Source: Methanoculleus sediminis (GTDB lineage Archaea; Halobacteriota; Methanomicrobia; Methanomicrobiales; Methanoculleaceae). From it: a stretch of DNA of 64,000 bases. The stretch is taken from assembly GCF_001017125.1 (NCBI RefSeq), contig NZ_JXOJ01000008.1, positions 163,033-227,032 on the forward strand, read 5' to 3'. Every line of letters begins with the position of its first letter. Within the stretch, counting starts at the first letter, position 1. Both the position numbers and the translations under genes were made by a program. Below are positions 31,092 through 39,772 of this stretch, piece by piece. The notes beneath the pieces are model-generated. The model was not told the DNA's origin, did no database searches, and was given only the letters and a program-made list of their open reading frames with translations.

Positions 31092-33527
31092 TCACATCCC
31101 GAAATCAAAGAGCGTCGTCCGCGAGGGGTCGACGTCGTGCCAGTCCCACCCGAGCGGCTCGATGATCCGTGAGATAGGGCCTTTGAGCGTCTTCTCGAGC
31201 ATCGTCTCCCAGTCGACGACGAACTCCGGCGGCACCTGATCGGCGTACTCGAAGCAGACCACGTCCGTCCGTGGGAACCTCGCCGTGACGTTCTTGATGT
31301 AGACCCGTTTGGGCTTGCTGCCACGCTTGAAGTCGGTCCCGAGATGCTCGTTCGAGTACTTGGCGCCCCGGATGTGGGCGTCGTCGTTCTCGTAACTATC
31401 GAGGCTCTTCCCGATACCGCCCGGAATGCCGGCCTCGTCGAGCGAGTACTCCCCCCGGCGGTACTTTCGGATGACGTCGCGGAGATACGCCTGCACGTCG
31501 CTGAACGCGTCCCCGCGAAGGATCATCTCGATGACGGCGCGCTGCACCTCCCGCGTGATCTGCGGGGAGTCGCTCCGCCGGATCTCGAAGCCGACGACGT
31601 CCACCTCGTCGACGTCCTTGCCCTCCTTCCAGACCAGGTGCCCCGCGTAGCGCTTCTTCTTGCCTGCCTGGAAGAAGCGGCGGTAGACCTTCTCGAACTT
31701 GATGGAGAAGTAATGCGTATCGGCGTTCAGTTCGGTCTTCGCGAAGTCGCCGTAGCTCGCGTTCAGTTTCGCCTCGATATCCCTCGCACGTGCGATCGTC
31801 GCCTCGAGGTCGCCCGGGGGAACCTGCACCATACAGGAGTCGGTGTCGCCGTAGAGGACGGTGTAGCCGAGGTTGGTGATGATATCGCGGGTGTGCCTGA
31901 TGATCGCCCGGCCGACCGACGTGACGGCAGACCCGATCTCGCGGTCGTAGAGCCTGAACCGGGTGTAGCCCGAGACCCCGTAGTAGGAGTTCATGATCAC
32001 CTTCAGGACGTTCTGCTGGAGGTCGTAGAGGACGTACTCCGGCGACCCGAAGGGGTAAAGGTTTCGGAGGCGCTTGCGCTCGTCCCGCTCCTCGAGGAGT
32101 TCCGCGATGATGCTCCTCGTCAACCCGTCCGGCTCCCGGGAGAACCGGATGCCGTTCGGCGCCCGCAGTTCGCCGTCCGGGTTCTTCGTCTCGGGCGAGG
32201 CGTTGATCGTCATCATCGCCATCGGGTAGAGCGATTTCAGGTCGAGAACCACCACGTTCTCCCGGAGGCCGGTCGCGGGCTCAAAGACGGTCGCTCCCTC
32301 GAACTCGTCGCCGGCGGCGAGCCCTTTTGATGGGAGGACGAACGTGCCCGACGCCTTCCGCAGGACGTAGATGTCGATGACGTTCGAGGAGTTCAGCGTC
32401 CGGTCGAGCGGGCATCCGACGTACCGGGCAATCTCCCGGTAGAACTCGATGATGTTGTTCTTTTGATCGATCCCGACGCAGAGCTCGACGTCGCGGTAGT
32501 TGTACTCCACGAGCCGCTTCGGATCCGACCGCCAGAGTCCGGTGATCGTCCCGGTGTAGCGGACCTTCGTCACCCCGAGTTCCTCTTCGGCGATTGCATC
32601 GAGCCGGTAGGACTCCTTCTGCGCCTGGTGCATCTTCCGGTAGGCGCCGAGGAGATCGAAGATCGAGCGACCCCGGACGGCGTTCCGCTCGGTCTGTCCG
32701 GGGATACGGGCGAGGTCTTCGGCCCTGAGGCCGAGCGCCGCCATCCGCTTCACGATGTAGGGGATATCGAAATCCACGAAGTTCCAGCCCGAGAGGATAT
32801 CCGGGTCGCGCTCCCCGATGTAGGCGGCGAGCCCCTTGAGCATCGAGACCTCGTCGGGGTACCGGACGACCCGGTGCCGCTCGCCGACAGAGAGGCCGGG
32901 CACGTCGCCCGCCGCCCCGCCGGGCTGCCAGAGGAGCGTCGTGTAGTCGTCGTCGAACGAGTCCCAGCAGGTGACGCAGATGATCGGGTCGCGTTCGGGC
33001 TCGGGAAACCCCTGCTCGTCCACGCACTCGATGTCCATGATGCAGGTGCGGGCCGGAGCCTTGATCTCGGCCGGCGCGAGTTCGCGGTAGTCCACCGTGG
33101 ATACACCGGCAGGAAGGTCCATCCCGGCGGAGAGGCCGCAGTCGATCATGAACCGGGTGGCGAACGGGATATCGGCTTCGAAGTGCAGGAATCGGTCACG
33201 GACCTCGCGGACGTCGCCGGGACGCCGGGTGTAGAGCCGCCGGAGCGGCTCTCCGCGGATGGAGCGGTAGGTCGTGTCCGGCTCAAGTTCGACCCCCTGC
33301 GGGAGGGGCGCCGTCTCCACCTGCCCGGCGGGCGCGTAGAAGTAGGGGCGAAAGCCGGTCACGTCGATCCGGACCGCCTTCCCCGAGGCGTCCCGGCCGA
33401 AGACGTGGATGACCGGGATCTCGAACCCGACCCCGGTGCTGTACTCCACCTGGTGGATGCCGATCCGGGCTTTCCCGAACTCCTCCAGCGTTGCCGGAAC
33501 GCTCATCCCGGGTACCCGGTCAGCCAT
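31092..33527 (-). CDS. polB: Family B DNA polymerase
   Basis: An 811-residue replicative or repair polymerase. Exonuclease motifs are CIMDIECVDE (Exo I), GWNFVDFDIPY (Exo II) and YNYRDVELC (Exo III), so proofreading is intact. Polymerase motifs are LDLKSLYPM (motif A), LKVIMNSYYG (motif B) and YGDTDS (motif C). There is no intein. The ATG at 33527 follows GGAGG by five bases, and the first eight bases overlap the end of the mdh gene, so the two are co-transcribed. No PCNA-binding motif is obvious at the end (TTLFDFGM). Confidence 0.96.
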   Translation of the reverse strand: MADRVPGMSVPATLEEFGKARIGIHQVEYSTGVGFEIPVIHVFGRDASGKAVRIDVTGFRPYFYAPAGQVETAPLPQGVELEPDTTYRSIRGEPLRRLYTRRPGDVREVRDRFLHFEADIPFATRFMIDCGLSAGMDLPAGVSTVDYRELAPAEIKAPARTCIMDIECVDEQGFPEPERDPIICVTCWDSFDDDYTTLLWQPGGAAGDVPGLSVGERHRVVRYPDEVSMLKGLAAYIGERDPDILSGWNFVDFDIPYIVKRMAALGLRAEDLARIPGQTERNAVRGRSIFDLLGAYRKMHQAQKESYRLDAIAEEELGVTKVRYTGTITGLWRSDPKRLVEYNYRDVELCVGIDQKNNIIEFYREIARYVGCPLDRTLNSSNVIDIYVLRKASGTFVLPSKGLAAGDEFEGATVFEPATGLRENVVVLDLKSLYPMAMMTINASPETKNPDGELRAPNGIRFSREPDGLTRSIIAELLEERDERKRLRNLYPFGSPEYVLYDLQQNVLKVIMNSYYGVSGYTRFRLYDREIGSAVTSVGRAIIRHTRDIITNLGYTVLYGDTDSCMVQVPPGDLEATIARARDIEAKLNASYGDFAKTELNADTHYFSIKFEKVYRRFFQAGKKKRYAGHLVWKEGKDVDEVDVVGFEIRRSDSPQITREVQRAVIEMILRGDAFSDVQAYLRDVIRKYRRGEYSLDEAGIPGGIGKSLDSYENDDAHIRGAKYSNEHLGTDFKRGSKPKRVYIKNVTARFPRTDVVCFEYADQVPPEFVVDWETMLEKTLKGPISRIIEPLGWDWHDVDPSRTTLFDFGM

Positions 33528-34386
33528 CGAACCTCCTCGAGAGGTCTCTGACGAACGCTCCCGCCTCCGCCATCTTCGCGGACTCCCAGGGATCGAGTTC
33601 CCACTCCTCGATACCGATGACGCCCTCGCGGCCGATCCGGGCGGGGACGCCGAGGGAGCAGCCGGAGAGACCGTATTCGCCGTCGAGAACGCACGAGCAG
33701 GGGAGCACCTCGCGCCGGTCTTCGAGGATCGCACGGATCAGCATGGCGATGTGGTATGCGGGTCCGAAGACCGTCCCTCCTTTGCCGCGGATCACCTCCA
33801 TGCTCGCCCCCCGCATCCGGGAGAGGATTGCTTCCCGCTCTCTGGTATCGACGTCGCTGCCGGTCTTTGAGAAGACCGGCACCTGGCGGTCGCCGTGCTC
33901 CCCGAGCACCCAGGCCGGCCCGCCGATCCCCGCCTCGCGAAGGAAACCGGCAAACCGTGCGCTGTCGAGCTGGCCGCCGAAACCGATGCACCGCTGCCGG
34001 TCGACGCCCATCATCTTCCAGAGGCCGTAGTTGTTCGCGTCCATCGGGTTCGTGACGGAGACGACGACACCGGGGAACCCCTGCAGGAGCTCGCTGCACC
34101 GCTTCGCCACCGGGATATTGGCCTCGAGGAGGTCGGCCCGGGTCCTGATATCCGGTGTCCTCGGGGTGCCCGCCGCAAAGACGAATATATCGGCATCCCG
34201 CATCGCCGCCGTTTCGGTGGAGACCGCGACGTCGATACCCGTGTGCTGCAGGTCGAGCACCTGCGCCCGGAGGAGGGGCTCGTATACGTCGTAGACGACG
34301 ATCTCGTCTACGAGACCGAGCGCGGCGGAGAGGAACGCCGTCTCGCCCCCCACCTTTCCGACGCCCAAGATTGCAAGCGAGGTCAT
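33520..34386 (-). CDS. mdh: Malate/lactate dehydrogenase family protein
   Basis: A 288-residue NAD(P)-dependent 2-hydroxyacid dehydrogenase. The Rossmann motif is ILGVGKVGGETA, followed by an acidic residue after the second strand (VVYDVYEP), which favours NADH. The substrate loop contains AGTPRTPDIRTRADLL, and the catalytic histidine is in LGEHGDRQVPVF. Malate dehydrogenase is the likely activity because methanogens use it in the partial reductive citrate route; lactate cannot be excluded. A TATA box 28 bases upstream predicts a leaderless transcript. polB follows with an eight-base overlap. Confidence 0.88.
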   Translation of the reverse strand: MTSLAILGVGKVGGETAFLSAALGLVDEIVVYDVYEPLLRAQVLDLQHTGIDVAVSTETAAMRDADIFVFAAGTPRTPDIRTRADLLEANIPVAKRCSELLQGFPGVVVSVTNPMDANNYGLWKMMGVDRQRCIGFGGQLDSARFAGFLREAGIGGPAWVLGEHGDRQVPVFSKTGSDVDTREREAILSRMRGASMEVIRGKGGTVFGPAYHIAMLIRAILEDRREVLPCSCVLDGEYGLSGCSLGVPARIGREGVIGIEEWELDPWESAKMAEAGAFVRDLSRRFDG

Positions 34387-34410
34387 AGTATCGGTCCTGA
34401 TCAGAGTAAT

Positions 34411-34419
34411 GATATAGGT
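34411..34419 (-). promoter_or_regulatory. TATA box for the mdh-polB operon
   Basis: Reverse-strand AAACCTATATC is centred 28 bases before the mdh start, so transcription should begin at or within a few bases of the ATG. Confidence 0.55.
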
Positions 34420-34560
34420 TTATGCGCGCAAAGAGGCTCCCGACTGCACGGAGAATAACGATCCGGCGGGGAAAAGAGCCTTCTTACCGCCTCCCGTGCC
34501 GGTACCCGGGCTCCGGAGAGCGGAGTACATACCTTCCTGTCAGTACACTTGGCGCGAGAG

Positions 34561-34569
34561 TATAATAAT
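34561..34569 (+). promoter_or_regulatory. TATA box for pyrD-pyrK
   Basis: TATAATAAT is centred 27 bases before ATG 34592. No ribosome-binding site precedes the ATG, so the mRNA is probably leaderless. Confidence 0.55.
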
Positions 34570-34591
34570 ACCCTGCTCCCACCTTTTTTCA

Positions 34592-35479
34592 ATGGTTGCG
34601 CTTTATCCAGGCCCCGTCGAGGTCGGCGGCATCCGGTTGAGGAACCACCTCCTGCTCGCGGCCGGCATCCTCGGTACCACCGGGGCGTCGCTCGCCCGTA
34701 TCCTCGCGAACGGTGCAGGCGGCGTGGTCACGAAATCCATCGGCCCGAGCCCGAAAGAAGGGCACCCCGGCCCCTGCCTGGTCGTGGTCGACGGCGGCAT
34801 CATCAATGCGATGGGCCTCCCGAACCCCTCGGCCGCGTTTGTGGACGAACTGGCCTCTCTCGCGGGCGAGCCGGTGATCGTGAGCATCTTCGGGGGGACG
34901 CCGGAAGAGTTCCGGACGGTCGCCGGGTGGTTCGCCGGGAAGGCCTCCGGGCTCGAACTGAACCTCTCCTGCCCCCATGCAGAAGGCTACGGGGCGGCCA
35001 TCGGGAGCGACCCGGCCCTCGTGCAGGAGTGCACCCGGGCGGTGGCCTCCCTCGGGGTTCCGACCTGGGTGAAACTCACCCCGAATGTCGCCGATATCGC
35101 CGAGATCGGGGCGGCAGCGGAGCGCGGCGGGGCGGACGCGATCGTCGCGGTCAACACCGTGAAAGCGATGCGAATCTCGACGGCGCTCCGGCGGCCGGTG
35201 CTCGGGAACCGGTTCGGCGGGCTCTCGGGGAAGGCCATCTTCCCCGTCGCCGTCCGGTGCGTCTACGACCTCTACGAGGCATGCTCCATCCCCATTGTCG
35301 GGTGCGGCGGGGTCTCCACCGCCGACAACGTCGTCGAGATGATGATGGCCGGAGCAAGCGCCGTCGAGATCGGGAGCGCGGTCATCGACGATATCGGCAT
35401 CTTTGCAGCGATTGCAGACGACCTCTATAGCCTCGACGGCATCGACGCGGGCGAGATCGTGGGGTGCGCCCATGCATGA
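34592..35479 (+). CDS. pyrD: Dihydroorotate dehydrogenase, catalytic subunit (class 1B)
   Basis: A 295-residue FMN barrel enzyme oxidising dihydroorotate to orotate in pyrimidine synthesis. LAAGILGTTGASLARIL, NAMGLPNPS, LELNLSCPHAEGYGAAIG (with the catalytic cysteine in NLSCPH) and the phosphate-binding GCGGVSTADNVVEMMMAGASAVEIGSA are family hallmarks. The Cys base and adjacent pyrK identify type 1B, which passes electrons through PyrK to NAD+. The stop overlaps pyrK by eight bases. Confidence 0.95.
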   Translation: MVALYPGPVEVGGIRLRNHLLLAAGILGTTGASLARILANGAGGVVTKSIGPSPKEGHPGPCLVVVDGGIINAMGLPNPSAAFVDELASLAGEPVIVSIFGGTPEEFRTVAGWFAGKASGLELNLSCPHAEGYGAAIGSDPALVQECTRAVASLGVPTWVKLTPNVADIAEIGAAAERGGADAIVAVNTVKAMRISTALRRPVLGNRFGGLSGKAIFPVAVRCVYDLYEACSIPIVGCGGVSTADNVVEMMMAGASAVEIGSAVIDDIGIFAAIADDLYSLDGIDAGEIVGCAHA

Positions 35480-36236
35480 GCAGATGCCTGCAGGGGTTAC
35501 GATAACGGAGATCGTCGAGGAGACGCCGTCGATCAGGACGTTCGTCTTCGACCGCGAGATTGAAGCGCGGCCGGGCCAGTTCGTGATGGTCTGGGTGCCG
35601 GGCGTGGACGAGGTCCCGATGGCCCTCTCTTCTCCGTTCTCGATCACCGTCCAGAAGGTCGGGGACGCGACCGCCGCGCTCTTTGCGATGCACGAGGGCG
35701 ACCGGATCGGTGTCAGGGGCCCTTACGGGAACGGGTTTGCCGTCTCCGGCAGAACGCTTGCCGTCGGCGGCGGTGTCGGTGCCTCCCCGCTCCTGCCGCT
35801 CGTCACGGCCGGGCTGGTGGACACCTTCCTCCTCGGCGCCAGGACGGCCTCCGAACTCCTCTTCGAGAACAGGATACGCGGCGCGGCGACGCTGATGGTC
35901 GCGACCGACGACGGCACCGCCGGCCACCACGGGTTCGTGACGGAGCTCGTCTCGAGAGTCGATCTCGCCGACTTCGACCACATCTGCGTCTGCGGCCCCG
36001 AGATCATGATGACGGCGGTGCTCGCCGTTCTCGACCGTGAAGGATGTGCCGAGCGGGGACTCTTCTCCCTCCACCGCTACATGAAGTGCGGTGTAGGCCT
36101 CTGCGGCTCGTGCTGCACCGACCCGCACGGCTTGCGGGTCTGCAGGGACGGCCCCGTCTTCTCCGGTGACGTCCTGCTCGATAGCGAGTTCGGGCATTAC
36201 GCGCGCGACGCGAGCGGGAGCAGGCGCCGCATCTAG
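35472..36236 (+). CDS. pyrK: Dihydroorotate dehydrogenase electron-transfer subunit
   Basis: A 254-residue ferredoxin-reductase-like protein. FAD binding is indicated by RPGQFVMVWVPG and MALSSPFSI, NAD binding by AVGGGVGASPLLPL, and a C-terminal [2Fe-2S] site by C-x4-C-x2-C-x11-C in MKCGVGLCGSCCTDPHGLRVCRDG. It shuttles electrons from PyrD to NAD+. It overlaps pyrD by eight bases, so equal expression is likely. It ends 27 bases from the convergent propeller gene. Confidence 0.95.
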   Translation: MHEQMPAGVTITEIVEETPSIRTFVFDREIEARPGQFVMVWVPGVDEVPMALSSPFSITVQKVGDATAALFAMHEGDRIGVRGPYGNGFAVSGRTLAVGGGVGASPLLPLVTAGLVDTFLLGARTASELLFENRIRGAATLMVATDDGTAGHHGFVTELVSRVDLADFDHICVCGPEIMMTAVLAVLDREGCAERGLFSLHRYMKCGVGLCGSCCTDPHGLRVCRDGPVFSGDVLLDSEFGHYARDASGSRRRI

Positions 36237-36263
36237 TGCGCCCATCCTGCAGAAAAGAGTGGA

Positions 36264-37484
36264 TCAGGCCAGGAAGTTTTCCTGGGGTTCAAAGAGAAGG
36301 GAGATGATGTTCTCCACCCACCCGTACACCCTTGAGGTTATCGGGACTTCTTCCCGGGCATCGGCGCTTACTCCCGCCATACCCGTACTGGTGTTCCCGG
36401 GTTCCGGAGGAACGGTCACGCCGACCGTCACGTTGGCCGACGGTTCGGTCTCGTTGATCGCAGCCTCCGGCGGATTCCAGGTCTCGATCAGGTCAGGATC
36501 GTTTGTGAAGAGACGGATCGACCGATCGCCCTCGCCGCCCCCGACGACGAGGAACGAACCTTCGGGGGTCACGGCAACGGATTCCGCACGGCCCTTGAGG
36601 GCGATCTTCTGGACCTCGGCTCCCGTGCGGTCGAGAACGTGGATCGTCTTGCCGGATGCAGCGAAGATCCTGTCAGCCTCGTTCGTCAGAGCCGTCGAGA
36701 CGACGGCATCCCCCACGGGATATTTCCAGAGGTGCTCGCCCTCCCCCGTGGAGAGATAGAGGCACCGGTCGACCGAACCGGCCGCCACGAACCGTCCGTC
36801 GGGGGTGAGGTCAATCCCCCTCACCAGTTTGCCGGTTCCGTAACTCCAGGACTCTCCTTCCCTGCTGTTGAGGAGGTAGACCCCCTGGTTATCGCAGCCG
36901 ATCGCGATCCTGCGGCCGTTCTCCGATATCGCGAGATCGTAGCTGTCGGTCCCCATATCGTAGTCCCAGAGCTGCTTCTTGTTCCGGTCGAAGATGTAGA
37001 CCGCACCGTTGTCACAGCCGGCGGCGACATACATCCCGTTCGAGGAGAGATCCACGGAACGGTAGACGAACGTCGTCTTCTCGGTCCAGAGCAGGCCCCC
37101 TTCCCCGTCATAGAGATAGAGTTTGTCCGCAGCAACCCCTATTCGCGACCCTTCCGGCGATATTCCGACGCTGTTCACACGTCCGCCGACAGAGGCCTTC
37201 CAGAGGACGTTTCCCTGCTGGTCGAGAACGTACACCACGGAGTCTGCAGAGGCGACGATCGTAGAACCGTCGTGCGTGACCGCCACGGAACTGACAGGAC
37301 CGTTGGCCCCCAATCCCCAGACCGGAACATACTCCCCCTCGTCCGCGGAAACAACCCCGCACAGGGCAGCGATAAGGCAGCAGCACAGCAGGAGCACCGT
37401 CCTGACACGCCCGGAATTTGCTATCCGGGAATACGCCCGGGCCCTGAAGGTAGAACTGGATGAAGTCACTTCCCCCGATGACAT
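36264..37484 (-). CDS. Exported WD40/PQQ-like beta-propeller protein
   Basis: A 406-residue protein. A hydrophobic export segment (about residues 28-47, LLLCCCLIAALCGVVSA) is followed by seven to eight propeller blades of about 40 residues with patterns such as SVAVTPEGSFLVVGGGEGD and KLYLYDGEGGLLW. A low-complexity Thr/Pro/Glu stretch follows (about 345-385), then a short C-terminal amphipathic or hydrophobic end. The alternation of 'D.x.G..LW' blades is typical of archaeal PQQ-like surface proteins involved in binding. A strong TATA box lies close to the start. Ligand and partner are unknown. Confidence 0.75.
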   Translation of the reverse strand: MSSGEVTSSSSTFRARAYSRIANSGRVRTVLLLCCCLIAALCGVVSADEGEYVPVWGLGANGPVSSVAVTHDGSTIVASADSVVYVLDQQGNVLWKASVGGRVNSVGISPEGSRIGVAADKLYLYDGEGGLLWTEKTTFVYRSVDLSSNGMYVAAGCDNGAVYIFDRNKKQLWDYDMGTDSYDLAISENGRRIAIGCDNQGVYLLNSREGESWSYGTGKLVRGIDLTPDGRFVAAGSVDRCLYLSTGEGEHLWKYPVGDAVVSTALTNEADRIFAASGKTIHVLDRTGAEVQKIALKGRAESVAVTPEGSFLVVGGGEGDRSIRLFTNDPDLIETWNPPEAAINETEPSANVTVGVTVPPEPGNTSTGMAGVSADAREEVPITSRVYGWVENIISLLFEPQENFLA

Positions 37485-37501
37485 CAGGCCCTGATCCACA
37501 G

Positions 37502-37517
37502 ATATAATATATATATC
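37502..37517 (-). promoter_or_regulatory. Strong TATA box for the propeller gene
   Basis: An uninterrupted A/T stretch (ATATATATATTATAT, reverse strand) is centred about 26 bases before the start at 37484, predicting a leaderless or nearly leaderless transcript. The other 225 bases to mobA hold nothing recognisable. Confidence 0.6.
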
Positions 37518-37741
37518 TTTCGGGCAACGTTCCGCACCCGGGTTCCGGGACGGTTCTCCGGCTCCTGCCCGACCCCAATCAGAGGCGGCCGGAGGCTGCC
37601 GCGGTTTCGGGAATACCGGTAGAACATTCTGAGGATTCGGAAGGGGCGGAGCCGGAGAACCCGCCTGCCGGGTCGCGAGGAAAGGATGGTTCACGACCGG
37701 AATGCTCGCAGGGACGGCAGGCGGGGTGGTCCCCCGTCCGC

Positions 37742-38353
37742 TTACGGGTCGTCGGTATCGCGTTCTGCCGCGGGATCGATCGACTCCAGGTCTTCGAGAT
37801 TGTTGATATTCGTGAACGTCAGGAGACCCGGATCGATCTCGCGGATCTTCTCCATGCGGACGTACCGGGTATCGAGGCTCCAGATCATCGCCCGGAGCGA
37901 GAGCGACTCGTGCTCCTCCAGGTAGCCGAGCAGCGCGCTCCTCCGGTAGACTGCATGGAGCGGCTCGAGCATCTCGGCGTTCCAGCATGGTATGGCGGCA
38001 TCGTAGCCGACGGCGGCATCGAAGAGCAGCCGGACCACCCCCGGGTGGATGCAGGGCATGTCGCAGGCGGCAACGAAGACGTACTCGCCGTGCACCGCGA
38101 GCGCCCCCGCGTGCAGGCCGCCGATGGGACCGAGACCTTTCCGGACGTCCGATATGCACCTGATATCCCCGAGATGGCCGAACCGCTCGCACTGCCCGGG
38201 ATCCCGCGCGACGACCACGATCTCATCGACCGACTCCTTGAGGGTGTCGATGAGGCGGTCGATGAAGGTCTTGCCCCGGAACGTAAAGAAGTACTTCTCC
38301 CGCCCGCCGGCACGCCGTGCCGCTCCTCCGACAAGGACTATCGCAGATCGCAT
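37742..38353 (-). CDS. mobA: Molybdenum cofactor guanylyltransferase-like protein
   Basis: A 203-residue nucleotidyltransferase. The N-terminal IVLVGGAARRAGGREKYFFTFRGKTFIDR corresponds to the GGxxRRxGxxK signature; the usual S/M before the second Gly pair is changed, but the lysine is kept. GPIGGLHAG and the metal-binding ACDMPCIHP follow. It should transfer GMP from GTP to molybdopterin for tungsten or molybdenum enzymes such as formylmethanofuran dehydrogenase (family knowledge). It is the last gene of the XPD-ogt-panE-mobA run, with an 18-base gap. Confidence 0.83.
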   Translation of the reverse strand: MRSAIVLVGGAARRAGGREKYFFTFRGKTFIDRLIDTLKESVDEIVVVARDPGQCERFGHLGDIRCISDVRKGLGPIGGLHAGALAVHGEYVFVAACDMPCIHPGVVRLLFDAAVGYDAAIPCWNAEMLEPLHAVYRRSALLGYLEEHESLSLRAMIWSLDTRYVRMEKIREIDPGLLTFTNINNLEDLESIDPAAERDTDDP

Positions 38354-38371
38354 GCTCCTCTCTCCCGGCCG

Positions 38372-39283
38372 TCAGAGCCGCTCCCGGAAGCGGATCAGTT
38401 CGGCGATGCAGGTGTTGTAAGGCGCACCGACGCCGTGTTTTTCGGCGAGCGCCGCTACCGCACCGTTCATGAAGTCGATCTCGGTCTTCCTCCCGCCGGC
38501 GATGTCCTGGAGCATCGACGAGTGGTGGGCGGCCGTCGCGGGGAGCTGGGTCGTCCGGAGATACTCGAGGTACGCCTCCGCCGTCTCCCAGGGGAGAGGG
38601 ACGCCTTCGACTTTTGCCACCCGGTAAGCCTCCTCCACAATCGCGGCGACGACCGCCCATGCATGCGGATCGACGAGCGCGCCGTAGGGAACGTTCATGA
38701 GGGCGCCGAGCGGGTTTAACGCGCAGTTGTAGAGGGTCTTGCCCCAGATATCCGTCCGGATACTATCGGTCGCCTCCGCCCGGATACCGGCATCCCGGAT
38801 GAGGGCGGCGAGGTCTTCTACCGCGTCGTCCGTGCCGGACGGGAACCGCCCGATCTTCATGGGCGCCGCCTCCACGGAGACGTGGACCGACGCATCGCCC
38901 CGCCACTCGAACCCGGTGATGATCATGGCGCCGACGACCCGGTCGGTGAACCGCGCGATGATCTCCTCGTTCCCGATGCCGTTCTGGAGGCTTATCACCT
39001 CGCGTCCCCCGATGGCGTCGGCGAACTGGCGGCAGATCGCCTCCGTATCGGTGGACTTTGCGGCGACGATGTAGTAGTCGGCGTCCCGCCACGCACCGGG
39101 GAGGTCCTCGGAGCAACTGAACCGGTATGTGCCCTCTCCCCATATGCCGGTCATCAGAAAGCCCCGTTCCCGTACCGCATCTGCGTGCCGCGTCCTCGCT
39201 ACGGCGTGAACGTCCGCAATGCGGGACAACTTTGCGGCAACGGTCAGCCCGACCGCCCCGGCACCCAGGACCACGATCTTCAT
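38372..39283 (-). CDS. panE: 2-dehydropantoate 2-reductase (ketopantoate reductase)
   Basis: A 303-residue NAD(P)H-dependent enzyme with Rossmann motif VVLGAGAVGLTVA. The catalytic block IWGKTLYNCALNPLGALMNVPYG contains Lys and two Asn, and GGRKTEIDFMNGAV contains the substrate-binding Glu. It reduces 2-dehydropantoate to pantoate for coenzyme A synthesis. Length and ending (NTCIAELIRFRE) are typical. It is 21 bases from ogt and 18 bases from mobA. Confidence 0.88.
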   Translation of the reverse strand: MKIVVLGAGAVGLTVAAKLSRIADVHAVARTRHADAVRERGFLMTGIWGEGTYRFSCSEDLPGAWRDADYYIVAAKSTDTEAICRQFADAIGGREVISLQNGIGNEEIIARFTDRVVGAMIITGFEWRGDASVHVSVEAAPMKIGRFPSGTDDAVEDLAALIRDAGIRAEATDSIRTDIWGKTLYNCALNPLGALMNVPYGALVDPHAWAVVAAIVEEAYRVAKVEGVPLPWETAEAYLEYLRTTQLPATAAHHSSMLQDIAGGRKTEIDFMNGAVAALAEKHGVGAPYNTCIAELIRFRERL

Positions 39284-39304
39284 TTCGGTACTAGTATGGC
39301 GGAG

Positions 39305-39772
39305 TTACCTGTTAACTCCTCGCTTTTCCGGCGTGCAGACATCTCCCCGGCGTTCCATGCCAAGCAGGATCTCTTTGATCGCAAGATCGGGGGAGAACCC
39401 GCCCATGCCGGTCTTCGCGACGACCCGGTGGCAGGGCACCACGATCGGGGTCGGGTTTCGGGCCATCGCCGCCCCGACCGCCCGGGGCGCGGTTCCGACC
39501 ATCCGGGCAACCTCCCCGTAGGTGAGGGTCTCCCCGCAGGGGATTGACCGGACGACACGATAGATCCTGGCAAAGGTCGAGTCGCCCTCGGTCGCGACGC
39601 TTCGGAGGGAGGAGAGGTCCGCCGGCCGCCCGGCACAGTAGCGCAGGATCTCTTCCGGAACCGATCCGGCGATGCCCTCACGTGCGAAACGCACCCGGTA
39701 GACGAGGTCGTCCTGCCATGCGACGTGGACGTGCCACAGCCCGAACCGGCACGACCCGGTCAGGATCGCCAT
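39305..39772 (-). CDS. ogt: Methylated-DNA-protein-cysteine methyltransferase
   Basis: A 155-residue suicide repair protein removing O6-alkyl groups from guanine. The active-site motif IVVPCHRVV and the preceding helix-turn-helix PCGETLTYGEVARMVGTAPRAVGAAMARNP (arginine finger included) are complete. The N-terminal 65 residues are shorter than in E. coli Ogt, as usual in archaea. Its start overlaps the helicase gene by 13 bases, joining two DNA-repair functions in one transcript. Confidence 0.93.
   Translation of the reverse strand: MAILTGSCRFGLWHVHVAWQDDLVYRVRFAREGIAGSVPEEILRYCAGRPADLSSLRSVATEGDSTFARIYRVVRSIPCGETLTYGEVARMVGTAPRAVGAAMARNPTPIVVPCHRVVAKTGMGGFSPDLAIKEILLGMERRGDVCTPEKRGVNR

Noticed and set aside
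31092..33527. Intein in the DNA polymerase
   Set aside because: Motifs A, B and C are uninterrupted and the length of 811 residues is normal.
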